A DNA stretch of 64,000 nucleotides from Saccharum officinarum (lineage: Eukaryota > Streptophyta > Magnoliopsida > Poales > Poaceae): positions 10,211,381 through 10,275,380 of the forward strand of contig CM036221.1 of assembly GCA_020631735.1 (NCBI GenBank), given 5' to 3'. A program made the position numbers and the translations under genes. This document shows, piece after piece, positions 49,776-61,674 of the stretch. The notes beneath the pieces were generated by a model, which saw nothing but the letters and a program-made list of their open reading frames with translations, was not told the DNA's origin and made no database searches. How positions within the stretch are numbered: the first letter of the stretch is position 1; each line of letters begins with the position of its first letter.

Positions 49776-50038
49776 TATATCAATAGTTTGGTATACTTTC
49801 TCAATGTTTCCATATAAAATGTTAAAATAGGTTTCATATTTGCTGAATCAATTTTTTAACAGAACAATGAAGTATGCATAAGTGTATGTACAAAATCGTA
49901 ATCTAACAAACATGGTTAGCTATAGCAACTGAAATAACAAAAACAAAACAAAACAAAACAAAACAAAGGAGAAAAAAAAGGAAAAGTAACCGAAACCTAT
50001 GGGGACAGTGGCTGCCTATTGTTGATATTTTTTTTTTG

Positions 50039-50341
50039 AGAAGAGCCTATTGTTTTTTGATCGGGTATAATTTGGACGCACACAATAGACACACTCTACA
50101 CTCACACCATACACACACGTGCACATCCGCACACACGCAAATAAGAGATTGGAAGGCTCTCTAGCCTCCGGTGCTCGGGAAACGCGCAGTACCACCGAAC
50201 GCGCACGCATACGTGTACCCTACTTTTTTTTTTGAAAAAATTCTAGAAAAAAAGTGCGACACCCGAATTCAAACACTGGTGGGTAGCGTCCACTGGACAG
50301 CCCTAACACCAGACGACCTTTCGCTAGAAGAGCCTATTGTT
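50039..50341 (-). mobile_element. SINE-like retroposon with 16-bp target duplication
   Basis: AGAAGAGCCTATTGTT occurs at 50039-50054 and 50326-50341, flanking about 270 bp. On the minus strand the insert starts GCGAAAGGTCGTCTGGTGTTAG, contains GTGTTTGAATTC, which resembles a tRNA-type B box, and ends in an A-rich run next to the repeat. This is the layout of a SINE. GCCTATTGTTGAT also occurs just outside at 50015, so a second, nested event is possible. Confidence 0.6.
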
Positions 50342-50344
50342 GAT

Positions 50345-51809
50345 GGACACTGCAACAGTTTGTGCCAACGGGCCATGTGATATGTGAACTCGTTTAATCA
50401 AGCGTCCACAAGACAAGGCCTGTTTCTCCGCTAAGCATGCAGCCGTTGTAAGGCATTAATTATTTGGACTATTCAGAAGCCCAAACCCTGGCCTAGGCCC
50501 CTGTCGATTTCAGGCCCAATATATTTGTAGTCCTAATAATATATTGTGTAGATAAAGTGTTCTGTATATGTAATGGGATGCAATAATCATACGGGTCTTC
50601 TAGAAAAAGAATCTTCTCGCAGAATCAAAGCATGTATACATTAGTATTTAGTACATTGCCATATCCTAGGTATAGTATAATCTATAGTATTAGAACTGTC
50701 GTTCAGAGCAGTAGTACGTGCAACGCCAAGTCATCTCATGCTAGCTGTGGGCTGGACAGCTGGAATCTATACACATGAGACTATGCCCACAAACTAACGT
50801 GCCCTCAGCTTCCTCCGTCATGGGAGAACGAAGACTTTGCAATTAACAACACCTTACAGCTAAGTAAGCCATAATGATACACGCTAAACTTTACTATCAT
50901 GTCTCTCCTGGATAATTCCTAAGTACTTTTTTTTCCTCGAGCTCATGATACACGCTTGAGCGATTTTTTAGAGGTTCTGACTTCTGAGGTTCAGCACCCG
51001 TTCCTGGAAGCATCTTAGCTAGACCAACAATTTTTCTTTTTTTTAAAAAAAAAAATACAGATCATAACACACACATTCTACTTTTATAAGCACATCCAAT
51101 ATATTATTAAACCAACAGATCCATAGATCAATGCTCACACGTCCTACTTTTATGAGCACTTCTGATCAAAAAGACTAAGTCAACAACAAGATTGATGAAG
51201 CCTGCAACTGTCTCGGGATGAGGGGCACGTCGCCTAAGGCTAGGCACCCTCACACTCCCTACTTCTACGAGCCTCTCCGATCTAAAAGACTAAACCAACA
51301 GATCACGAGATTCAAAAAGTCACCATAGCTGTCTCACTGACCAGAAGCATGTGCACGTCATAGGGCTAGGTCGCTAATCTATAGATCACATGTACACACT
51401 CTACCCTTATGAGCAGCTTTGAAAGACTGTGTCACTGGCCCGCCGGCAGATGTCGAGATGGATGAAGTCACCGCAGGTGTCTTACATTATTGTCGAGGGA
51501 CACGTTGCCTATCACTGATAAAATTGCGCCACTAAATCACTTCCATGTCAAATTGAGTATTTAAACCTTGAAGGATAAATTATTCCACGATAACCCTAAC
51601 CAGTTAAGCTATGTTCAGTTCGCTAGCTGTACTGTGCGTTGAGTCGTTGACTACCTAGAACCATAGTACAACAGTATGGATCACATTGAAGAGCAACCTG
51701 CGTGTAGACACAAACACGTGATAATGTATATGTATATAAATAATACACACCTATCTGAAGCATACTACATTCTAGCGAAGCCAAGAGAGGACGAAACGAG
51801 AATAGATAG
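50345..51809. other. Intergenic DNA with a degenerate tandem repeat
   Basis: Between about 51061 and 51500 a unit with CACACTCTACTTTTATGAGCA, CTCCGATC-type, AAAAGACTAAGTCAACAGATC and GAAGTCACC text occurs four times (near 51066, 51138, 51249 and 51389) at uneven spacing. I recall similar text near grass retroelements. The rest is featureless. Confidence 0.5.
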
Positions 51810-54800
51810 ATGAACAATAAGCCTCATCAAGTGCATGCAAAGATGTTACTAGTTGCCTCCATCTTTACGCATTTCCTGGTTTCGTTGCTGAGTGCGGCCG
51901 CGCCGTCGTCGGCGGCGACATCGACGTCTGGAAGCACAGCCACCAGATGGCGCGAGCTCCAAGGTAACAACTCGTGGAACGGTCTCCTGGATCCGCTGGA
52001 CTTGGACCTCCGCAAGTCCATCATCTCCTACGGCGAGCTCGTGCAGGCCACCTACGACGGCTTCAACCGAGAGCGGCGGTCGCCGCACGCCGGCGCGTGC
52101 CTGTACGGGCGCGCCGACCTGCTGCCCGGCGTGGGCGTGGCCGCCGCGCGCCGCTACGCCGTCACCAGGTTCGTCTACGCCACGGCCACGCTGCGCGTGC
52201 CGGAGTCGGACGTCCTCCTCCTGCCACTGCCGGAGATCAGGGAGGCGTGGTGCAGGGAGTCCAACTGGATCGGGTACGTCGCGGTGGCCACCGACGAGGG
52301 CGCGGCCGACCTTGGGAGGCGCGACATTGTCGTGGCGTGGCGCGGCACCGTCAAGGACCTGGAGTGGGCCAACGACTTCACCTTCACGCCGGTGTCGGCC
52401 GCGCCGGTGCTGGGCTCCGCCGCCGCCACCGCCAACCCCTTGGCCGTGGTGCATCAGGGTTTCCTCTCCGTGTACACGTCCAGCAACGCCAACTCCAAGT
52501 TCAACAAGGCCAGCGCCAGAGACCAGGCAAGTAAAGTGCAGTAAAATACATCTCTTCATCAATATATAATTAAATATACTAATAGTATAATATGAAATTT
52601 TGAATTCACTTGCTTCATGCCATGATTACTACAAGTTTCGTGACAAAGATTGTGAATATTTCGTGGTTCTATATATATATATATATAGTTTTGTTCTTTT
52701 TTCTCTCAACAAAGAAAGTTTTTATTGATTTTTAAGGTCGTTATTACATTCATGGAGTTGATGAGTGGCGAATCTCGGATTTTATCTAAGGGTATGCCGC
52801 CCAAAAAATTTTATATACAATTCGGTAAATCTATTTTAGCAATTCGGTAATAATTGACAATGTGATTCGGTATATATGCACTAAGTAACACAAATACACA
52901 ATAAGACTTAAATTCATGGATTAAGTTCAACCCATCCACTAAATATAGTATAAATAGTTCAAAAGCCATACCAATAATTGAAATATAGGCATAAAAGAGA
53001 ATCAAGACTTACAATGCTACTTTTCTGACTATTTTATTTGACGCTTTCGAAGGGACATAGATGTCTTGATTATATCATCTTCATCAACTTCAAAGAAAAT
53101 ATCCCGCCTAATGAAAGTGACTAGACAATCATCCAAAAGACTATCTCACATCTTATAACTTTATTTTCACTAAAACCATTGCAGAAAATATCCTTTCAAC
53201 ACTTGTCGTTGCCACGGGTAGAAGCAATACCAATTTGAGGAACTCATAAACCATATCATACACTTTGTGCCTCTTTGTTTCAATAAGCTTAACTGAGAGA
53301 TCAATAATATTGTCCAGACCTTTGAAGCTATCGTCCTATCTCATGTCATCAATATAATTATGTAGCTGCAATTCAAGTTCAACAAATTATTATTTGAGAA
53401 CTCCTTTGGGTAAAACTCAGCTAGTCTACATAGCATCTGTGCAGCAAAAGAAGCAAATGAATTGGAAGGACTGAAGGCGGACATACAAGACAACAACTCC
53501 ATATTAAACTTAGTTGATTAAAGAAAACATATTCCTTTTAAAAAAAATTAAAGAAAACATATTGACCACAGCCCACATACTTAAGTTTACCTAAAGTTTC
53601 TTGCAACGGCGGCTCCGAGATTGAATAGGTATGATCGCTGAGACTGGGCCAGAGCCGACCTGGGCCCATGAATCATGAGAGAGGGAACTGAGGTGTGCAC
53701 ACGCACGAGCTTCCGGCGCCGCGCCTCAGTTCGGATGAGCAGGAGGAAAAGGGCCCCGGAGGCAGCAGTGAGGAAGGGAGGTGGGCCGGTGGAGCCGAAC
53801 ACGTGGAGGATACAGGCTAGAGGACCGAACGTACACAGCGGAGAGTGGTCAGACCCGGCTGCGCCGGTAACCCAGCACCGGAAAGCACCGGAAGACCGGG
53901 AGCGCGAACACAGCGTGCTGACGCGGCGGGCAGGGAGCGGACAACCGCACAGAGAACAGTAATTGGAGCGCTAAGAATGCGGCGATTCTATGAGCTATAT
54001 GGAGTTTCATATTTTGTAGCGATATTTCAGTTGGTCTCGCTTCTGAAATTGGATCGCTGTAAAGACTAGAGAGGTACGAAATAATGCACCGACGACTCAA
54101 CGAATATGTACACGCATGTACCTCATAAACCTGTTTCTTTATTCTTTTCATCAGTTGACAATCCTCATCACCATTCAATACAATTGAGATCCACTAGTCA
54201 TAAAGCCGCCTTCTATGTTCGGCGGTGCTAGCGTTCGGACACCGGCGCAACCTGCCTCTGTCCGCTGATTTTTTTCTCGTCCCGCACGTGCACCTAACCC
54301 CATCAAAGCGGCTGCACGTCTGGATGACTCGCCTCGCACGCGCAGCCCGTCCTGTCCACTTCGATTTGAGACCGTTTGCCCCGCCCTACACGCGCACTCC
54401 GCCCCCGTCGCGCCCTGACCGCCGGCCCCAGCTCGCCGTACCCAATTCCCCGGCGCCCAAGCCATGCCACCATCACTCCCCGCGCCCCTGACTCGCCAAA
54501 CAACATGAAACACTTCGATGCAACATACGTATGAAACAGATAAAACATTTGGAACATACACTTGCAACATATGTATGAAACATATGCAATATCCTGATAA
54601 AACAATTGCAACGTAAAACCGAAACAATTGAAACATTTGGAATATATTGTTGCAACATATGTGTGAAACATATACAACATCCAGATCAGAATGCTTGCAA
54701 CATACTTATGAAATAGATGAAACACTTTGAAGAAACCTATGAAACACTTGCAATATGCCTCTGAAGCACTTGCAACATACACAACATGTGCAACTTTCCG

Positions 54801-57724
54801 ATCTACTTTCGCAACATCCATATGAAACAATTGCAACATACATACTTGAAACATACATTTACAACATGCGCTTTCATCGCAATATCTTCTTGTTGAGGTC
54901 GCACATCGCGGCGACCATGACCTTCTTGTTGAGGTCGTACAAGGCACGGCAAGTAGCGAGCTGGAGCAGGTGTGTGATGGAGCGTGGCGCGGAGATGGAG
55001 GAGGAGCGGCGCGGGATGGAGAGCGTCGCTGGATGGGGGAGTCGCACGGCGCGGGATTGGGTGCGCGGCGGGGAAGACGGCAGCAGCAAGCGCACGGTGC
55101 AGTAGCACCTAAGCCTGGGCAAAATCAACCAAAACCGAAAAACCGAATCGAAAGAACCGGAACCAAAATAGAAAATTTTGGTTCCTTATTCAGTTCCTAA
55201 TATTGAGGAACCAAAATAACCGAAACAAATTCGGTTCCTACTCTCGGTTAACCGAATTAACCGAAAGAACCGAATTATATCAATTATACTTCACTTATTT
55301 GTATTTTGTAAGATTATGTTTGGTTTATGTGTGATATTTCCTATTTGAACTATTATAAATTTGTGTCACTATATTGGTATTGTTCACTTATGAATTATTA
55401 TTATCTAAAATGTATATAGCGTTGCATAAATTTACTTTAGAACATGCATATTTATCATTGTCTTAGCCTTTCCAGAAAAAGTTCGGTTAGTTTGGTTAGA
55501 ACCGGAACTAGACCGAAATAACCAAAAACCGAAATTGTCGGTTCCGAGAATTTTTTAGAACTGGTCTGTTCCCATTTTTTAAGAACCGAATTTCTTAAAA
55601 GACCGAGGAACCGAACCGAAAACCGAATGCCCAGGCCTGGTAGCACGCGATGGGCAAGCACGGGAGTGGGAGATTTTTTTTAGAGAGATGGGAAGACGTA
55701 GAGAGGAAGCAGGCCTGTTGGGCTAGTAACGTGCAGGCCCGGAAACCGGATGCTTGGTCTGAGCATTACCGTTTTGCGTTTGTAGCTGTTTTTGGCCCAA
55801 CTAACGTCGCCACAGTAAAGGCCCAACATGCATGATTCGTTCGGAGCAAGGCCCTATAAAATAATATTAGCTACAGGGGTATTTATATGATTATAAGTTA
55901 ATATTTGAAAAAAAATAGGGAGAGATAGAGGTGCAAGAGCATATGAGAGAAAATATAATTAATTAAAACGAAAGAATGTTATCAAGTGTGCTTCACCGCA
56001 TCTCCTATATAATACACAAGCGCCTGAAATCGTTCAGGCACCACTCTTCTTGTCGACCAGGGACGGAGGGAGTGGGGACCAGGGGGGCCACACACCCCCT
56101 AATACTCTGGTTGCAACAGGAGACTACCTTTAATTCTTGTGATAAATAAGTCGCCGTCAATGAACTTGGCCCCTTCTGCCACCAGCTACTGCCACAGCCT
56201 ACCCCTTATGTTGATTTTCTGGCTCCGTCCCTGTCGTCGACCAAAGCATTTGAGTTTGGGCTAGTTGTGCTCAGTGGGTTTAGGATGAGGGCTGGCACTC
56301 AATCAAGTAGTAGCGCTGGCACGTCACTCGGCTCCTCGGCTATTTCTCCTTAGGCGCATGTCTCAGCAACACAAAATGAGGGTTTCGCTCGTTATAGGAC
56401 TTGACCAAACATCTCACGACATGAGCTGACGACAGTCATGCAACACCTGTATGAAAGTCAGTAACATCCCGTTAAGGACATGTTTTGTTGTTCATATGTC
56501 AAGGGCTGGTAAGGTTTTGCGCGTTGTATCGAGTTAAACCACATGCTCCACCGTTAGGGGGGTGCGGGGCCACTGCTGGGGTGGAGGAGTGAGCATCATG
56601 GAAGAAGAAAGACTGAGATGGAAGAAGAACAATATTAGGAACAGTTCGATTAAGATCCCACGGTGGTTGTTCACCGCTCGGAAAAAAAAACTAAAAAAAA
56701 CAGGCGCTTGTAGAATAGCAATTCCCATAGTTGAGTTCTTTTGGAAACGCATAGATGAGTTCTATTAATTCTTACATACTTCTTATTTCATATATATGTA
56801 CATATGTTTGCTTGAAAACGCAAAGATGTCCTTGAAAACGCTAGATTGATAGCACTGTTCATTTATTTAATGATGAAAAATAAGGAGGTGTTTGGTTTGA
56901 GGAGTTAAAGTTTAACGAACATTGTAGCACTTTCGTCTTATTTGACAAAAAGTTTCCAATCTTGGACTAATTAGGCTTAATAGATTCGTCTCGTAAATTA
57001 CTCCTAATCTGTACCGACATGCATGCAATTAGTCTACATTTAGTACTCCATGCATTTGAGGGAACATTGATGTGATGGGAGTTAAACTTTAATAAAATAA
57101 GCTTCTACATACCTGTAGGTTTTTGAGGAGGTGAGGAGGCTGATGGAGTTGCACAAGGACGAAGTGACGAGCATCACCGTCGTCGGCCACAGCCTCGGCG
57201 CTGCGCTTGCTACCCTGAACGCTGTCGACATCGCCGCCAACTGCCTGAACGCCCCCGCCAGCACCAGCTCCTCTCAGCCGCCGTGCCCGGTGACGGCCAT
57301 CGTGTTCGCGTGCCCGCACGTCGGGGACCGTTTCTTCAAAGCAGCCTTCGGCTCCTTCCGGGACCTGAGGGCCCTCCACGTTAAGAACGCCGGCGACGTC
57401 GTGCCGGTGGTCCCGCCGCTCACGTACGTGGACGTGGCCGTGGTGCTGCCCATCGACACGGGCCGGTCGCCGTACCTGCGACCGCCGGGCACGCCGCAGA
57501 CGCTCCACAATCTCGAGTGCTACCTGCACGGCGTCGCTGGCGAGCAGGGCAGCGCCGGAGGGTTCAGGCTGGAGGTGGACCGCAACGTGGCGCTGGTGAA
57601 CAAGGACGCCGACGCGCTCAGAGATGAGTACCCGGTGCCGGCGAACTGGTGGGTGCCGGAGAACAAGTGGATGGTCAGGGGTGCTGATGGCCACTGGATG
57701 CTCAAGGACTTCGAGGAAATCTAG
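51810..57724 (+). CDS. Class III lipase, DAD1-like phospholipase A1-II, copy A
   Basis: Members of this family cleave acyl chains from phospho- or galactolipids, releasing fatty acids for signalling. Exon 1 (51810-52526) encodes 239 residues and ends GACCAG|GCAAGT, a GC donor. Exon 2 (57119-57724) starts after TGTAG, in phase, and encodes 201 more; total 440. Conserved blocks: [39 protein letters not shown], then in exon 2 the nucleophile elbow GHSLG (Ser264), NAGD (Asp332) and HNLECYLHG (His369 or His376), so the triad is intact. The first residues include [20 protein letters not shown] from Met12, a hydrophobic stretch that could act as a signal peptide and is absent from copy B. The 4.6-kb intron holds several transposons. 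A GT donor four bases later would put a stop in exon 2, so GC-AG is the better model. Confidence 0.88.
52740..53590 (-). pseudogene. hAT transposase fragment in the lipase intron
   Basis: On the minus strand 53560-53190 encodes [32 protein letters not shown], then [20 protein letters not shown] and [13 protein letters not shown]. [15 protein letters not shown] is the hallmark of the hAT C-terminal dimerisation domain. Stops and frame changes interrupt it, and the rest of the transposase is absent. Confidence 0.82.
53600..54504. other. Intron DNA, unassigned GC-rich segments
   Basis: 53650-53960 and 54180-54490 are GC-rich with no recognised frame. Confidence 0.35.
54505..54880. repeat. Degenerate tandem repeat of CAACATATGTATGAAACA type
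   Basis: Words such as TTGCAACATATGTATGAAAC, ATTTGGAACATA, GCAACATACTTATGAAATAG and TTGCAACATCC-like text recur more than ten times at spacings of about 20-35 bp. It lies inside the lipase intron. Confidence 0.8.
55109..55639. mobile_element. hAT-like non-autonomous element rich in CCGAA words
   Basis: CTAAGCCTGGGCA and TGCCCAGGCCTG are inverted ends. GTAGCAC is repeated on both flanks (55102-55108, 55640-55646). The interior has many AACCGAA/TTCGGTT words arranged so that the two halves are roughly inverted. No transposase. Confidence 0.78.
56058..56233. mobile_element. hAT-like MITE, 176 bp
   Basis: CAGGGACGGAG and CTCCGTCCCTG are perfect inverted ends. TTGTCGAC (56050-56057) and TCGTCGAC (56234-56241) are a near-perfect 8-bp target duplication. 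Confidence 0.82.
56885..57095. mobile_element. Tourist-like MITE next to the intron acceptor
   Basis: GAGTTAAAGTTTAAC and GGGAGTTAAACTTTA are the end regions; body with GGACTAATTAGGCTTAATAG and TAGTACTCCATGCATTTGAG as in other copies. It ends about 25 bp before the exon 2 acceptor of lipase A. Confidence 0.78.
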
Positions 57725-58004
57725 TTATTAACCTTTGATTATTACGTAGAGCACTTCCCATTGCATTGTGCATTTGATATCCTCTTAAATAATAGTGCTT
57801 GATCGGTTGAGATATCTGTAAGACTGTAACCTAAAGTTTATTTGAAATGTTAAAGGGATTGCTTGAACATTTGCTAATGGAGGACGCTAATCCGTGACCA
57901 GTTGTGCCCTCAGGGAGCTCACGACCCTTGTCTTCCTCCCGCATGCCCTACCTCCCCCACCCCCACCTCCCCCCCGCTACCGGCCATCGATTGCCACATT
58001 GCCC
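57725..58004 (+). other. 3' flank of lipase copy A
   Basis: AT-rich to about 57880, suitable for a 3' UTR; no exact polyadenylation site placed. Confidence 0.4.
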
Positions 58005-58232
58005 CGCCCTCCCCTAACCTCGCCGCAACGCGCCTCCGCCGTCCTCGTCCTCGCCCCCACCCCTACCACCGGTGGCTGGCGGCGAGCCGCCTTGCCACAC
58101 CACCCGCAACCCGCCCCCGCCCTCCCCTAACCTCGCCGCAACGCGCCTCCGCTGTCCTTGTCCTCGCCCCCGCCCTTGCCACCGGTGGCCGGCGGCGAGC
58201 TGCCTTGCCGCGCCACCCGCAACCTGCCCCCC
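58005..58232. repeat. 114-bp tandem duplication, GC-rich
   Basis: CGCCCTCCCCTAACCTCGCC starts at 58005 and 58119; both copies run through CGCAACGCGCCTCCGC, CACCGGTGGC and GGCGGCGAGC to GCAACC. Overlapping open frames in all phases reflect the C-rich composition. Confidence 0.9.
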
Positions 58233-59290
58233 CCCACCCTTATCCCCGGGCCCCGCCACAACGCTCCCACCACCAGCCCCCCAACTGCCTTCTCCTACAA
58301 CCCCCCACGGGAGGTGCCCGCTGCTCCGCCCCGCCACCGTCTTGCCTGCTTCCACCGCCGTGTCATGGCCACAGCCCCCCAAAGCTCTTTCTAAGCCGGC
58401 CGGAAACAAATATCCTAACCCCGTCGCCGCTGGAACCCTAACTGGTAGGGTGCTATCGATGGAGCAGGCGCAGTCTTCTTCCTCGTCTCCGGCGGGGCGC
58501 GGGCACGGGAGAGAAAGGGAGAGGGAGAGGAAGAGCGCGGGAGGGAGAGGGAGCGGGGTCGCGCTAGAGCGCGATGATCGCGTAACATCTTTTGTGTTTA
58601 ATTTGCTAATTGAGTTTATTGAAATCTGAATAAATTTACTGATTAAGCATTTTGAAAGTTTGTTTGAAATTTATTCAAATTTTCAAAAAAATAGATTTAA
58701 AATTTATAATTACTAGTTGAAAGCATGTTTTCAAACTGCAGATTTCGATAATATGTCCGTATGTGTTTTAGAGTAGATTAGATGTTTTCTTAATAAGTTA
58801 TTTGAAATCTCTATGCTAGCTGGCTTTCTCTTATGCACCCTATATTTATTTTTGGTGTTTTTGATTTGAAATCAAGCACCAGGCCTGGGCCATAGTGGGA
58901 TATCTCACTTTGTCACTATCTCAACCCTAATCACACCCTAAGTGTCGCGGGTTAGATCAAGCCTATCCTGGCTGGCGAAGCTTAGGTTTAGATGTACATA
59001 TACAATCAACAATGGCCACGCAGAGAGAAAATATGCATAACAAAATATGGCATTTTATTTCCAACTTAATTGTACAGAGAAAATATGCATTGTACAGAGA
59101 AAAGTGTACCCATAATAAACTTAAATTACAGTTTGCACACCGATGGCATTTTATTTCCAACTTAATTGTATAGATGGCCTTTAGTTAATTACGATGATCC
59201 TGAACAATTTGGGCACTCTTATTCGTGCATTATATGTATGACAGTATGAACATAAACATGTTGGTATGCACGAGAGGCTGCAGTCCAAAC
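58233..59290. other. Intergenic DNA
   Basis: GC-rich to about 58590 then AT-rich. A segment with TGGCATTTTATTTCCAACTTAATTGTA occurs twice (59048 and 59143), a small direct repeat. No gene recognised. Confidence 0.4.
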
Positions 59291-59294
59291 TTAA

Positions 59295-59893
59295 CTAGAT
59301 TTGCTTGAAATCCTGGAGGGTCCAGTGGCCGTCGGCGCCGCGGACCATGTCCTTGTGCTGAGCCGCCCACCACTCCGCCGGCACCGGGTACTCGTCCCTG
59401 AGAGCGTCGACGCGCTTGTTCACCAGGCCACGTCGCGGTCCACCTCCAGCCTGAACCCGCCGGCACTGCCCTGCTCGCCGGCGACGCCGTGCAGGTAGCA
59501 CTCGAGGTTGTGGAGCGTCTGCAGTGTCCCCGGGTGGCGCAGGTACGGCGACCGGGCCGTGGTGATGGGCAGCGGCACGGCCACGTCGAAGTAGCCGATG
59601 GGCTGGTACGTGGGCACGATGTCGCCGGCGTTCTTGACGTGGAGCGCCCTAAGGTCGTCAAACGACCGGAAGGCCTCCCTGAATGTGAGGTTCCCGACGT
59701 GCGGGCTCGCGAACACGATCGCCGTCACCGGGCACGGTGGCTGTGAAGAGTTGGCGGGTGCGTTCACGCCATTGGCGACCATGTCGATGGCGTTCAGGGT
59801 GGCGAGCGACGCGCCGAGGCTGTGGCCGGTGACGGTGACGCTTGTCACCTCGTCCTTGTACAACTCCATCAGCCGCCTCACCTCCTCAATAAC
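59295..59893 (-). pseudogene. Class III lipase 3'-exon pseudogene, copy C
   Basis: The minus strand encodes only the second exon of the DAD1-like lipase: [19 protein letters not shown], the elbow [31 protein letters not shown] and [15 protein letters not shown], ending KDFKQI-type text (DFKQI) and TAG at 59295. A one-base deletion in the GACGTGGC(G)CTGGTG stretch (about 59428) shifts the frame. The exon is preceded by TGTAG, as in copy A, but with one extra G that would also shift the frame. No first exon is visible up to the end of the window; it may lie beyond 64000 or be lost. The intron position therefore matches copy A and not copy B. Confidence 0.88.
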
Positions 59894-61263
<1,370 letters not shown>

Positions 61264-61344
61264 TTCGTGTGATGAACCCTCTTGTAGTTGACCAGCACCA
61301 ATTGCACGTACTTATAGTAATTTACAATGTGACAGAGAAATGGT

Positions 61345-61664
61345 TGATAAAACAATCATGGGTACAATTAATATCTTGGTGTGGAATAAAAGAAACGCAA
61401 GAATCTTCGAGCACAAGGAGTCTGCGCTAACGCAACTCCTCCAGAAAATCAAGGATGAAGCGGGCTTATGGACAATGGAGGGAGCAAAACACGTCTCTAA
61501 CTTATTATTGCACGTTTCATTTACACCCTCATGTGCCGAGGACTCGGGGAGCTTTGGCCCTGTTGTACAAATATGTATATGTCTGTACATTGCCTTCCTA
61601 AGTTCTCTTCTTTTTAATACAATAAGTAGCTCTCTTGCCAGTTCCGTTTCAAAAAAAGAATATT
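61345..61664 (+). mobile_element. 5'-truncated LINE, 3' end of reverse-transcriptase gene
   Basis: The plus strand encodes [20 protein letters not shown] followed by KIKDEAGLWTMEGAKHV, the C-terminal end of plant L1-type LINE polyproteins. After the stop comes an AT-rich tail (TTTTTAATACAATAAGTAGC, then TTGCCAGTTCCG) and an A run. Only about 320 bp remain. Confidence 0.82.
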
Positions 61665-61674
61665 AAACATTGGA

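Noticed and set aside
52526..52533. Alternative GT donor four bases after the GC donor of lipase A
   Set aside because: Using it would shift exon 2 into a stop after one residue.
51849..52562. A 237-codon minus-strand frame opposite lipase exon 1
   Set aside because: Arg/Gly/Val-rich antisense translation of a GC-rich exon without motifs.
54175..54947. Cys/Phe/Tyr-rich minus-strand frames that look like a repetitive membrane protein
   Set aside because: They translate the degenerate CAACATATGTATGAAACA repeat; repeat period is not a multiple of three throughout.
57894..58629. Proline-rich frames of up to 185 codons downstream of lipase A
   Set aside because: Open in all phases because of a C-rich tandem duplication; no conserved motif.
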